Part shown: positions 11,076 to 22,423 of the stretch, piece after piece | Layout: each line of letters begins with the position of its first letter | How positions within the stretch are numbered: position 1 is the stretch's first letter | Origin: Botryococcus braunii | Lineage: Eukaryota > Chlorophyta > Trebouxiophyceae | NCBI GenBank assembly: GCA_002005505.1 | Contig: KV908534.1 | Location: 231,934-295,933 of the forward strand | Direction: 5' to 3' | DNA: 64,000 nucleotides | Translations under genes and position numbers: made by a program | The notes under the pieces: model-generated | What the model saw: the letters and a program-made list of their open reading frames with translations, nothing else | Databases searched by the model: none | Told to the model about the DNA's origin: nothing

Positions 11076-11935
11076 TGATTTCATTTTGACATTTCCAAGA
11101 GCCTACCATGGAGGTTTTGGCACTGGTTTCAATGTCGGGGAAGCTGTTAATTTTGCTCTGCGGGACTGGTTCCCTTTTGGCATCGATTGTGCATTAAGAT
11201 ATAATTGGCTTCGCTTGGCCAATATCATCTCCGTGCAGGAACTGCTGGTTACGGAAGTTGTGAGCATGGGAAGTAAGTCCCCTGTTATGGCATGCTTGTG
11301 TCGGTCGCAGGCCCCAAACTCTTTGTCTTGTTGGTGGAGGCGTTTGGCCAGGGTTTTGAGGCCGTGATCGGCTTTTTTCCTGCAGATTCCGGCTGTTTCC
11401 AGCCCTGGCCCAGCAGGCACACACGCATCTTTAAGGCCTTTCAGTTTTGAATTCTTGTTTGTCAGGAGTGTCTGTGCACCGTGCATTGCTGAGGACACCA
11501 GCGGGAGCCTGGCATGGCTGGCTGGCGTGTTTGAAGATTGTCCTCTGTGATCTCTGGGTGCAGGTTTAATGCAGCAAGGACATGCAAAACATCCTAAACC
11601 TGCAGATTTAAAACTCTTGTACGCCTTTGTAAAGCAGATGAGACTAACCAACGCCCAAGTTGGAAGGCTGAGGCAGCGGTGGTCCAATTCATGACATTGT
11701 TCTTCTGCCAAATGGCACTGGCCGGACCCTTGATTGCTCATACTGCCAAAGAGGCTGTTTTCTGTTGACGGTAAGTTCCTCACATCAATGGTTTTTCCGT
11801 ACTGAGACAATTTGCACATTTATTTTTGGTGTGCAGAGTGGAGTTACAGTAATTGTTGTTGCACAAGCGTTGGAAATGCAAGATTCAAATCACTGTGGGT
11901 TGTGCTCTGTAAGTGCAAGGAGTAAACGGCCTTTC
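11073..11935 (+). pseudogene. Remnant of a JmjC/C5HC2 histone demethylase gene
   Basis: Exon 1 (11073-11272) encodes the C-terminal half of a JmjC domain: FILTFPRAYH with the third iron-binding His, then GFN-x2-EAVNF and DW-FPFG. It ends at a good donor (A|GTAAGT, 11273). Exon 2 (11564-11770) starts after ...TGCAG and runs on in phase (HPKPADLK, FVKQMRL). It then has a TGA and a +1 shift before C-S-Y-C-Q-R-G-C-F, which resembles the start of the C5HC2 zinc finger that follows JmjC in KDM5-type and plant KDM4/5-like enzymes. It ends at ACG|GTAAGT. A Cys-rich third exon begins at 11837 or 11839. Such enzymes remove methyl groups from histone H3 lysines. Introns are kept, so this is a piece of genomic gene rather than a retrocopy. 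The 5' end is lost at copia N and the frame is broken, hence pseudogene; an assembly error at the shift is possible. Confidence 0.72.
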
Positions 11936-11989
11936 AATGTGTATTCACTGTGCAATGTCAAGGTTACTGGATTTCGAAAACTTTAAAGT

Positions 11990-13535
11990 GGTAGTCAGTT
12001 ATTTTGGGGAAAGATTTTCTACGGGCTCCGGGGGTAATTTTAAACTATGGGAATAACATGTGTTACCTCCGAGCAAAACACAACTATGTCAGTCTGTCCA
12101 ACACACCTACTCACTACTGGGGAAAGCAGCGGAGAGGACCGCCAAATGTGGTAGGTGCGGTGACATCTTGCCGGTACTTGTGTAAGGGTGCGCAACCATT
12201 CTGGGGACTTGTGCGAACAAGCGCCGGGGATTCAAAAGAAGGTACTACTACTTTTACATTGGATGAAATGACCCCAGAGGTCCAAAAGATCTTTTCTGCA
12301 GCCGCAATGACTTCAGAACAGTTGAACCCTTGGGAAGAGGACTTGTTGGGTGCCGAAGGCCAATTAAATGAAAACTCCCGTCGTGTTAGAATTGCTGGAG
12401 AAACCCGATGCTCTAAAAGATTTATTGACGGAGTATGTGGATAGGTTTCCCACTAAATTGCCGAGCTTGCCGCCCGTGCGGCAAGTCTCGCACACTATTC
12501 CAATGGATCCGGGACACAGACCCCCCTGTAGGCCAACGTATCGTCTTTCTCATCTTGAATTAGAAGAATGTAAAAAGCAGGTGGAAGAATTGCTTCAGCA
12601 AGGTTTGATAAGGCCAAGTGCTTCACCTTATGGCAGTCCCATCCTGTTTGTACGAAAGAAAGAAGGTACATTCCGGATGGTTATAGACTGTAGGGCCATC
12701 AACAACTTGACTGTCAAAGATAAATATCCTTTGCCTAGGATAGACGACCTGCTTGACAAATTACAAGGTGCAAAACATTTCTCTTCTTTCGATCTCTTGT
12801 CTGGATACCACCAAGTTAGACTTTTGGATTCCGATATACCAAAGACATCATTCCGGACTCCTTTTGGTTCTTATGAATTTTAGTTTTACCATTTGGGCTC
12901 ACCAATGCCCCAGCAACATTCCAGCGTTTAATGAACACTATCTTCCATGACTTAGTCCGAGAAGGTTTTGTCGTAGTAAATCTTGATGACTTGTTAGTAT
13001 ACAGTAACACTGCAGAGGACCATATGCACCACCTCAAGCGGGTGTTAGACCGCTTAAGGGAACATCAGTTGTATGCTAAGTTGTCTAAACGTAATTTTCT
13101 CACACACGAACTCAAATACTTAGGACATTTAGTAGGGAAGGATTGGCTTAAATCTGATCCAGAGAAGATCGAGGTAATTAATAAATGGCCCCCGCCTTCT
13201 AGTGTACAACACGTAAGGCAGTTTCGCGGATTGGCCAATTATTTCCGTAAGTTTATCGCGCGTTACAGTATCATTGCAGCACCTTTGACATCCTTGACTA
13301 GTACCAAACGTCCTTGGGCATGGGGGGAGGTAGAACAACAGGCATTTCAAAGAATTAAGGACGCTCTAACCTCCGCACCTGTGTTAGTGTTGCCGGATAT
13401 GACCAAGGCCTTTGAGCTCAAGGTCATTTCCGATGCCAGTGATGTAGGGGTAGGGGCAATCTTACTGCAGAATGATAGGCCGGTAGCCTATTTCAGCAAA
13501 AAATTAAATGACGCGGAGAGAAATTACTCTACAAC
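11990..13535 (+). pseudogene. Gypsy G: protease end, RT and RNase H start
   Basis: Fragment of a Ty3/gypsy pol closely related to gypsy K (47251-50043). It begins at the end of protease (LGKDFLRA), then RT ([26 protein letters not shown]), then the start of RNase H (KVISDASDVGVGAILLQ). Lesions: a frameshift near 12380-12440; a stop near 12881 with a shift where K has G-S-F-E-F-L-V-L-P; and the catalytic Y-L-D-D changed to N-L-D-D near 12980. Gypsy F interrupts it at N-Y-S-T-T. No LTR is left. Confidence 0.88.
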
Positions 13536-13792
13536 TGTAGCATTTCCTAGGGTATAATGCTCTAGTGGTCCTTGGCATTGCTCTGTGACTTACCTTGTGA
13601 TCTTGGTTCGCAGTACAACCTCGCTCAGGTAGTTCGCTCGGTTGCTCGACTACGCGTCAGTGGCAGTACAATATTATTCAATCCACCCTGGGTTAAAGAG
13701 TGGGCTTGCAAATCATTCATGTAACACTCTTTCCGTGCTCACCACGAACGGCCTCATTGTCTCTAAAACCTCTTCCGCTCAGTTATCCTACA
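13536..13792 (+). repeat. 5' LTR of gypsy F (257 bp)
   Basis: Starts TGTAGCATTTCC and ends CCTACA. It is the reverse-orientation equivalent of the B and C LTRs. The primer-binding site TGGTATCGGTGACAA follows after two bases. Confidence 0.93.
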
Positions 13793-13864
13793 CGTGGTAT
13801 CGGTGACAAAGGCTAGGTTCTTTGTCGTTTGTTCGTGGTGCGTTTCTTTTCTCTCGTTGTCGTG

Positions 13865-14904
13865 ATGTCTCGGCATCCTCGTTCGGGTTCGAGGGCTCGT
13901 GCCCACTGTCCTGGCCTCGCAGGGCCTGATCCACCCTTAGATCTTCCTGATGATGAAGATGTAGATCTTTCAGGGTAGATCCCCAGCGGTTGCTTAGGCA
14001 TCTTGTGGACATCGGTGCACTCGCTGAAGACGCCGTTGCATCAGGATCTGGTGTTCCATCGAATCCTCCTCCAGATACAACCGCGCAGAACATTTTAGAT
14101 GGTCTTGAAGTCTTGATTCAGCGAACCTTAGCGCAGCCTGCACCTGTGGCCGTGCCTCAGCCCTTACCAACGGCTACTACGGCACCGGCTTCGGTTCCGA
14201 CTGGTTCAGGGACGCCCTATCTGAAGTTTCCAGACCCACTTGTGTTTGAGGGTGATCCAATGAAGTTGGATCCTTGGCTTACGCAGACTGAAATGATTCT
14301 GATGGCGTATGATGTAGATCTAGCATCCACTCGGTCGGTGGAGGTGGCGACGATGTTTTTGCGTGGAAATGCCAGTGATTGGTGGACTGGGCAATTTCAT
14401 CTTATTGTCTCGGGTTCTTTCCCTGCTTTTGGGACGTGGGGCGCTTTTGTAACTGCTTTGACAGCTACATTCAGACATGTTGAGTTAAATAGAAAGCATT
14501 TAGAGCAGTTGCTGGGCATATCACAGGGCAAAAGTCATATGAGATCTTATATTGCCACTTTTAATGCAATGAGGGCGAAGGTTCCCACGGCATTTCCTGA
14601 AAACACTCTGTGCCACTTCTTTTTGCAGGGCTGCAGAGCTGATTTGCAGAAAAACGTCTCCTTGCAGTATCCTCAGAGCCTGGGAGACTACTTCAAGCAT
14701 GCAGTGACTATATCTGATATCCCAGGCCATTGCAGGACGCCGCACCCCGCTCCAAAAGGCCACCCTGACACTAAGGGCTCTGGTCCAACAAAAACTGCTG
14801 CGCAAGTGTGCACGCATTGTGGCATGACTGGGCACAGTGTAGAACGTTGCTTCCAGCTGCACGCTGAGTTGAAGAAGCAGCGACCCAAGTTCAATAACAC
14901 TTGA
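13865..14904 (+). pseudogene. Gypsy F gag, one frameshift
   Basis: Ty3/gypsy gag. It starts at the ATG of M-S-R-H-P-R-S (Arg-rich N-terminus). A 1-nt loss in a G run near 13974, where gypsy B has GGGG, shifts the frame; the long remaining frame is 13990-14904 (304 codons). Matrix/capsid-type motifs KFPDPLVFEGDPMKLDPWL and FLQGCRADLQ are followed by a CCHC zinc knuckle (C-T-H-C-G-M-T-G-H-S-V-E-R-C) near 14809-14850. It ends with TGA at 14904. Gag packages the element RNA into virus-like particles. Confidence 0.88.
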
Positions 14905-14905
14905 T

Positions 14906-15335
14906 TTGGACTTGTGGATTGGTTTTCAGCAGTGTAGGCCCTGGTTTTTGATGTTTTCCAACTGTTCTGCATTCCAGTATGGCATACCTGTATTGTATGA
15001 TGTTGGGCATCTCCAGGATTACCTCTCTAGCTGTTGCCATTATTTTATGTCCCATATTGTGGATGGGCATAGTGTGTGTAGAGAGTTTAAGACATCCCCC
15101 TCTGCCAGTGACCTAGCTTGTCCTGCTTGCATGTGTAAAGAGATGCAGCTCCTCACCTTCCCGCAAGTGACTCTCATGTTGTCTTGTTTTGTAGTGGTAG
15201 TGACAGGGAGTGTACTGTCAGCAATGTTGTGTCACAATTGTTACCTGGTACCAGATTGACTGTGCTCTCTTGCCCAAGCCACTGTGTACAGGCATTGCAA
15301 GGGACTACCAACCAACACTTTCATGGAGAATTATT
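14906..15335 (+). pseudogene. Gypsy F: conserved Cys/His linker after gag
   Basis: Frame +1 relative to gag, beginning just after the gag stop. It aligns with gypsy B (1020-1425) and gypsy C (41189-41545) through S-N-C-S-A-x-Q-Y-G-I-P-V-L, MSHIVDGH, CREF and ASDL. It joins the start of the protease domain. No known domain is recognised; it may be part of the pol N-terminus. A 265 bp insertion splits it at 15336. Confidence 0.65.
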
Positions 15336-15600
15336 AGAGGAAAAGTGAAATATATCAGTCTCAGGCCCCCGATGCCCGAATAGTCACGTTTCGACATCGA
15401 TGGATATCCGAATGGCCGTAAGTGCAGAAATGGTATATGCCCGGGTAGAAGTCACACGATAAGAACATCAATACAATAATAATACGGCACGGAAGAACAG
15501 AAACGTCAATAATAATAAACGTGGCAATATAAATAATAACAACAGAAACGATAATGGGAATATTTGGAAAAATGTGAAAAATGTGAATAATAATAATAAT
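15336..15600 (+). mobile_element. SINE-like insertion with 13 bp target duplication
   Basis: 265 bp flanked by the perfect 13 bp direct repeat ATGGAGAATTATT (15323-15335 and 15601-15613). It ends in an A/T-rich tail of AAT repeats. Excising it rejoins the gypsy F linker to its C homologue (L-A-A-V-L-A-S-L-D against L-S-A-S-V-L-D-A-L). Long target duplications and a simple-repeat tail are typical of LINE-mobilised short elements. I find no convincing RNA polymerase III box, so it could also be a 5'-truncated LINE. Confidence 0.75.
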
Positions 15601-15690
15601 ATGGAGAATTATTGTTTAGCAGCTGTTTTGGCTTCATTAGACATTCCTCCAACCTTTTAGAGCTCGACCCAATGTAGTTCTATCACAGGC

Positions 15691-16335
15691 TTGCCCTTGT
15701 TTTGTTTGTCTGTGCAGACTTGTATTCTTTGTGTGGGGGAGAAACCCCTGCCTGCAACGTCTTTGGATTCCTTTGTCCAGCTTAACAGTAGTCAGATTGT
15801 GGATGGTCTTGACTTGTCTTCTACCTTTTTTTTTTTTTCTTTTTTTTTTCTTTTTTTTTTTTTTGAGGGAATTGTTGCTGGTAGGTCTGTCAGGATTTTG
15901 TTAGATGGTGGAGCCTCTGCCAATTTTATTGATGATAAACTTGTGCAGGAGTTGTCCCTTCCCACTAGGTCTATGAGTTCACCTGTTACTGTACGTGTAG
16001 CTGATGGCAGAACCTCTGTGGTAGGAGGGAATGTGTCAACTGACCTAACTTTTGGAACCTTGAGTTGTGGAATCACTTGCCTTCCTACAGAGTTGTCGTA
16101 TTATGACCTTGTCTTAGATAAACCATGGTTAATTAGATTTGATCCTGTGGTCAATTGGAAGTTAAATGTTATTTCATTGGTGCATAACAGCAAAACCCAT
16201 GTACTCCTGGGCCGGTCAGGCATCCCTGGGTACGTGATTTCTTCTATGGAAGTAGAGGAGATAGTTAAGCTGGGAGAACCTTTGTACATTGTTCAACTGA
16301 ACGCAGTTTCCACGACCTCAGATACTTGTGGCATC
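15691..16335 (+). pseudogene. Gypsy F protease domain
   Basis: Retropepsin-like aspartic protease homologous to gypsy C near 40600-40900 ([14 protein letters not shown], then SSPVTVRVADGRT, then LGKPW-like LDKPW). The catalytic D-S-G is D-G-G here (15904-15912). A run of T with two C interruptions (about 15827-15863) replaces the codons C-I-E-F of gypsy C, adding a stretch of Phe. Homology ends at L-N-A-V-S-T-T. A stop follows at 16387-16389. Confidence 0.8.
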
Positions 16336-18257
16336 CTTTACAGGGTTCCGTGTCCAACGGTACCCCTACAAAATTTTTCGGTTAGTTAGCGAGATTCAGT
16401 CGGGCTGCGGGGTTATAAATGTAGGTTCGAATCGATTGGTCGGATCGCCACCCGGGTTTGTGAGGCCCCGGGACCTAGCACTTGGGAGGGACTTACTGGA
16501 CTGCTCCCGGTCTTGCGACCGGTCTTTCGGACGATAACCGGAGGCTGGCTCCGATCGCGGTTAGGCTAGCACGGCTCTGACTGGTGGGGCTGGACTCGTG
16601 CTGGGCCTTGTGGTTAAAGAGTTATTAGATTACTATCGGTTTTCTTAAAAGGCTTTTGTTTTCTAGGTTGTGTGTTTTCTTCCCAACGTGTTTTCCTGGA
16701 GTTCTTCGTGGGTGTGGGATCGGTGGTCGGGCGGCTGGTGCTGGCCCCTAAATTGTGGTTCAGATCTTCCTGGAATTTTGTCGCTACCTAGCTTATGGGT
16801 GTTTTGAAACTCCGGTGAGGTTGTTAAGGTGGTGGCTGTATGTTTTAGGGGTGTAAATGGTACTTCCGCGGACGGGGTCTGTATAACGTCTTACTATCAA
16901 GGGTATTGTTCTACTCACGTTTATCTTTCAACTTGACAAGTTCATTATGAGAATATTATTTCATATTCAGTAGGAATTCGGGTGTTACCAAACAAATTAA
17001 CGGTTACCACCGGGACGATCAATGGCCAAACTCGGCAAGTCAGTGGTGTCACAAAAAGTACTATATTACTGCAAGTGATGTGTTTCAGAAACAATCCAAA
17101 TAACTGGTCAAACAATCAACATCCCTATATCGCCGGGGGCCGCGGACAGACACGGAGTTGGGGCGCTATGCTTTACACGCAACTTTCCGAATTATACTGT
17201 TACTTGTGGGCCGGAGGCTGAGCCCCTAATATACACTCCCCTCTAGTAATACGTACAGCTTCCCAAGCCGTATTAACACATGCCCTCACATGATCAAGGG
17301 CGGCTAAAACACTGCCAACACATCGATCAGCGGACGGCTAAAAGTCAAAGTTCCTCGTGCCGAACTGCATGGCACCTACCGAGTACCAAAGTCTCCGCGA
17401 ACATTCAATTCCAACCGTTGCTTCGAATGAAATCACCGGAATACACAATTTTGCCCTCAGGACCTAAATCAGGGACAAATACCCCAGTCCAGGTACGAAA
17501 GGGTAAAGACAAGCGCCATTTTTCCACGACTTTATGAAACGTCAAATAAGAGCCATAATAAAAGCTGTACAAGTCCGATTGAGGGTCGTTTACTAATCAC
17601 CTTTGTGGCTACGCCAAATACACACATTGTCAGTTTAAATCAATCGGATGGCCACCAATGTACACGGTCACACTCCAGTTCACGACATATGTGGCATCCT
17701 TTCCCCCCCCCCCCCTTAAAGGAGGGAAAGTCTGGAACGACTTTCGAGAGTGTTTGTCGAGAGGGCTTAAGAGCATAAAGTACAATGCCTATGACATAAT
17801 GTACAAATAGTACGGGTATTCAATTCTGTCTTGTACTCACGCATGTAGGAATTCTTTCCTCCTCTAAGGGTTGGTCTTACTAATATCTTCGTGATATCAT
17901 AATGTATTGAACTTAATATAATTTACTGAATAAGGTACAACATGTACTGCATCAAGTGTACTGCCTATGGTCATCAAGGGATGCCCATTTTACACCACCA
18001 GAGTTCGAATGCATCAGATTGCTTCCACCTTGAAGGTGTACATGTCTGATAAAAGCAAGTTTCTCGGGACAAGAGCCGGTGTGACATCCTTCCCCATCTT
18101 TGGGCTTCCAAACCCTCCAAATTCAATTGGTCCAGCCAGATTATTGCTCGGATGCGCCGAGGTATTGCATGTTCCTTGTTAAGATATCCATGATAGTAGA
18201 ACGACTCCAATTGTGTCGGCTGCATGCGGCGCGCTTGGTCTTTGCTCATTGTTCCTT
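16336..18257. other. Unassigned intergenic or degraded sequence
   Basis: It lies between truncated gypsy F and truncated copia H, and no gene is recognised in it. It holds a GC-rich first part, a 13-base C run (about 17704-17716), and a minus-strand frame at 17974-18249 (91 codons, no domain seen). It probably includes the breakpoint material of the rearrangement that removed the 3' end of H and the 5' end of I. Confidence 0.5.
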
Positions 18258-19101
18258 GAACAGGTTGCCATCAGGGGCCCTCCTGATGTATACACCCGCA
18301 TCACTCTTGCACACACTATACCCCATCACGCTCAACTTGTCGGTCAAGGTCTTGTGCCAAGCCCGTGGGGCTTGTTTTAGACCGTATAGTGCCTTCCTGA
18401 GCTTGCACACAACCCTCGTGTTGCCATTCTCAAATCCTGGTGGTTGGGTCACATAGACCTCTTCCTCCAACTCTCCATTGAGAAAAGCCGTCTTGATATC
18501 CACTTGGTGGATCTCAAGATTCTGTGTGGCAGCCACTGCCAGCACAGCCCTCCTTGCCCCATAGCTGCTGGTGGGTGCAAATACCTCCCCAACATCTATC
18601 CCAGGGATCTGTCTACACCCTTGGGCAACTAACCTCGCTTTAAAGCGAGTAACATTCCCATGTGCATCAATTTTAGTGGAGAATATCCAATGGACAGGAA
18701 TAACTTTTTGTCCATGTGGTCTGTCCACATACTCTAGAACCTCATGGGTATCAAGGGAATCCATCTCTTCCCTCATTGCTTGTTGCCAAAAATCCCACGG
18801 AGGGGAGCATTGGGCTTCCCTCAGGTTAGATGGCACGTGAACCTTTCCCAGCTTGACATAAGGTACATTTTGTACCTTATGCTGAGACTCTGCAGTACTG
18901 TCAGCACTCCTGGGACTGTTGTCTTTTATATTCCTCTGATCCTGGTTCCCAGAATAAGGTACATTTTGTACCTTATGTTGAGATCCTGCAGTACAGCCAG
19001 AACTGCCAGAGCCCTCCCCAACTCTCGCTCTTGAACTGCCAGACTCATGCGCTCCACCATTACAATCTCTCACCTTTCTCAATGCAGGTGGAAGCAGCAG
19101 C
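18258..19101 (-). pseudogene. Copia H RT, N-terminal half
   Basis: Copia RT from before S-Q-H-K-V-Q-N-V-P-Y (present twice) through HWIFSTKIDAHGNVTRFKAR and QVDIKTAFLNGELEEEVYVTQPPGF to K-S-D-A-G-V-Y-I-R-R, ending at the breakpoint. It is in a different frame from the gag-integrase part because of the (AG)7 tract at 19101-19114. With six repeat units the two parts would be in one frame. Confidence 0.9.
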
Positions 19102-22100
19102 TCTCTCTCTCTCTCCTGAACTCACACCTAGGTACACTACTCTGACTTTCCCGAGCTGCGCCTACTGTGTCAGGCTGCACCCCATAAGCATGACTGGTTC
19201 CCAGCTCAACTTGGCTACGTGCTTCCCCTGCTGCTGGCACTTCTAGCCCACTACTCTTCTCGCTAACATCTTCTCCAAGCATAGCCTCCCATGTCTCAAC
19301 CTGCCTCTGCAAATCAGGGAGACCTACCGAGGGTGGCTCACTCACAAGTACCTGGCCTGAGCCAGGGTCATGCATGGGGACCCCTACTGAGTCCCTCCTA
19401 GCCTGGCGCTGTTCATAACGCTGATCCCTTGAGAGGGTGGTTCCTGGGGGAAGTCTATGTTGAGACTTCCCCTGGAACCTGACCCCCTCCTGCATCTTCT
19501 GCAGTTTGTCCAGCTGCGAGTGCGCTTCAGCACCCCCCCGAGCTAAATTTTGAAGATGGCCCAGCACTGACCATGATTGCTGTGAGGTCTCTGAAGTGGC
19601 AGGGGAACCATCCTGGCTGCTGGGGGCTCCAGCCACAGGTCCGACTGAGCTCCTCAGCCTGCTGTGATCCTCTGGAGAGCTGGCAGTGGTAGCAGGAGAT
19701 CCAGTGGGCTTGCACTCCACCACTGGGTCATCCTCTGCTTCCCAAAAATTCACGGGAATGGCTGTTGGTGAGCTGGGGACATTGGAATTGCCTCCCCTGC
19801 CCTGCAAGGACGCTCCTGAGAGCCATTGAGAGGATCCAGGTTGCACCTTAGACATACCCACTCTCTCCCCTCCTCTCAAATGCTCAAGGAATGTAACATC
19901 CCTGCTCTCTTTCCATACACCATTGCCTACGTACACTCTATAGGCCTTGGACTGTGGGCAATACCCAGTGAACATGCCTGGAATGGTCTTTGGTCCAAAT
20001 ACAGACCGCTGACCTGGGGGAATGTGAACATGTGCCACACAGCCCCATGTGCGCAAGGAAGCAACATCAGGCTTTACCCCATAGAACATCCCAGTAGGGG
20101 TCAGAGGCCTGCCTGTGGTGGGGCCCACGTTGTACAGCAGGGTGGCAGACTCCAGTGCCTCCTTCCACAAGGAAGGGTCTGCTGCAGCGTGCACCAACAG
20201 GGTCCTTGTGCGCTCCTTCAGAGTCCGATTCATGCGCTCAGCAAGTCCATTTTGCTGAGGCGTGGATGGAGCTGAGGTCTCCATTTTAGTGCCCTGCTGA
20301 GCACAAAATTCTTTGAACTGCTGATTCAGAAATTCTGTCCCTCTATCAGATCTCACACACTTCACCACTTTCTCATGAAATGTCTGCCAGTACTTCAAGA
20401 GCTCAATGAGGGCCTTGGGAATGGCTTCTTTCGACTTCACTGCCAATGAGGCTATCAGATGGGATTTTTCATCAACAACAGTAACCCAAAAACGCTCTCC
20501 CGTGATTGCAGCTGGTGAAATGGGACCCACAGTGTCCAGATGCACTCTATCTAACACACTCTCTGCAGGCCTAGAGGAAGCTGGAAAGGGGGGGCGAGAA
20601 TGTTTCCCTTGTATACATGACTCACACTGGGGAGAACACTCTGAGCATGGAGCAAGGGACACATTGATCCCAGTGACCAGGTCTTCGTTGTCCAACCTTG
20701 TCATACTCTTAACCCCAGGATGCCCCAACCTTGCATGCCACAGTAGTCGATCTGTACACACGTGCCCTTTCCTGGCATGATACGAGGCCACATGAGGACT
20801 GGACTGTGGCTGCGCATCATGCTGGCTCTTGACGGGACACACCCATTCTAAAAAAAACAGCCCTCGCTCTCTGGCTATCTTACCAGACCAGCCTGCTGGG
20901 CCTTTCATGGTCGTGTACCCACCTGCACTGTCAGTGAGGAATGATGCTCCATCCTGAATGGCTCCTGTGACAGAAATCAGATTAGTGTGTGCAGTGGGCA
21001 CACACTGCACATTATGCAGCCAAAACACCTCTTGTCTGGCATTGACCAGACACACAGACCCAGTTGCAACTATCCCTCCTTTGGCATCACAAGTGACCAA
21101 ATGAAGAGGGAGGGGTTGAGCATGCATGACTGGGTTGTGTAGTAAAGACAGGTCATTTACAAGGTTCACCGATGCACCACTATCTATCAGCCACGAGGTA
21201 CTGCAAGCCCCATGAGATGTAGGGGTAAGCACATTCAACGAAACGAACATAGGCTCACCAGCACCTGGAGGAGGTGGTGGTGGGAGATGCCAGCCTGGGA
21301 AGAAGGGGAAGATAGTGGACACAGATCCAGGAGGATGTGAGGTTGACACGGGAGGGCCTCCTCTGGACTGGCCAGCATCCCACCAGCTGGCTTGTTGCTG
21401 AGGAGCTCCAGTGCCCCACCACGCAGCTGGGCCCGCACTTGCAGCTTGCATTGTGCCACGTAGAGCTTGCAGCCTCTTCAGTTCCAGGCAATCCCTCCAG
21501 AAATGTCCCGTCCCGTTGCAGAAGCGACACGCCAGTTCCTCCTTTGGCCTCCTGCCACGTCCAGACCCTCGCCCCCTGCCTCCAGCGTTGTGAGCAGAAG
21601 GGCCATAGGGGGCCTGACCATCAGCAGGTGCTCCAGCTCCCACTCTTGGTGCTGCTCCAGCGCCCGGTGCAGCTCCAGCGCCTTGGGGAGGCCCAGGGAT
21701 TCCACCCTGAGCTGGCACGGCTGCTGCTGCTGCTGCCATAACTGCTGCAGCTGATGCTGTGACTTGCACTGACTCTGCCAGCGGGATATCCTGGTACTCC
21801 AAGTTCTCAATGGCGGTGAGGATCGTCTCCAGCATGTTGTAGGGGTCTGACTTGGCGAAGGTAATTGCCCAAGCGTCGTTCTGCAAGACTGCAGGTAGTC
21901 CCTTATACATATACCTGCAGATCTGGCGGTCGCTCAGCTGATGGTTATTGGCCTTCAGGGAGGCGGCAATACTGATGACTCGGTGGCACCATTCTTGCAC
22001 TGTCTCTCCCTTTACCATGCCTTGTTTGAGCCCCTTGATCCACTTCTCGTTGATTTCCCTGTCCTTCCCTCCAGTGCAGCGGTCTGCCATCCACTGAATG

Positions 22101-22423
22101 AAGTCAAAAGCGCTCCCCCGCTGTTTGACTTCGTCGTGCCACATGGACGGGACAGACTGCAAAATGAAATGTTTTACTGCTGCGTTCTCTGCGGTCTTAG
22201 GCATAGCTGTCTCCAACGCTCCCATTGCTCCTTTTTGCATTGCGCAAGACTCCAGCTCTTCACGCCAGGCACTGAAATTAGTGCGATCAGCCTTCAGCTG
22301 TGTAGACATCTTGGGATTGGAGGAGTTCGTGTATGCATACGAGCTGGCTGCAGTGCCTCCAGTGGTCTGTCCTGACTGTCCAGCTCCTGAGGAGGCCGTG
22401 CTGCCTCCTGCTGGTGTTGCCAT
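19079..22423 (-). pseudogene. Copia H gag, protease and integrase
   Basis: The start chosen is M-A-T-P-A-G-G-S at 22423; an upstream in-frame Met exists at 22498 without conserved context. Order: copia gag (UBN2 type), Ala/Gly/Pro-rich hinge, zinc knuckle CRFCNGTGHFWRDC, protease IDSGAS, integrase HHCC (H-x3-H, C-x2-C) and the D, D, E motifs (HLDTVGP, SDRGTEF, PQQNGLAE), then a low-complexity linker. The frame closes early at 19079 because of the (AG)n tract. Confidence 0.9.

Larger units (their letters stand above)
13536..16335 (+). mobile_element. Gypsy F: 5' LTR through protease, 3' truncated
   Basis: Plus-strand member of the B/C gypsy family inserted in gypsy G; the left target duplication should be ACAAC (13531-13535). 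It contains LTR, primer-binding site, gag, linker and protease. Homology to gypsy C stops in the protease-RT connection near 16335. RT, integrase and the 3' LTR are missing, so the right boundary is a breakpoint. Confidence 0.88.

Noticed and set aside
11103..11819. 238-codon minus-strand reading frame
   Set aside because: It runs antisense across the JmjC exons and their introns. The plus strand gives recognisable domains and splice sites, this one none.
16424..16434. GGTTCGAATCG resembling a tRNA T-arm or polymerase III B box
   Set aside because: No matching acceptor, D or anticodon stems can be formed around it, so no tRNA gene is called.
17974..18249. 91-codon minus-strand frame beside the copia H breakpoint
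   Set aside because: No domain, no repeat elsewhere in the window, and its upstream codons belong to the broken H RT; not called as a gene.
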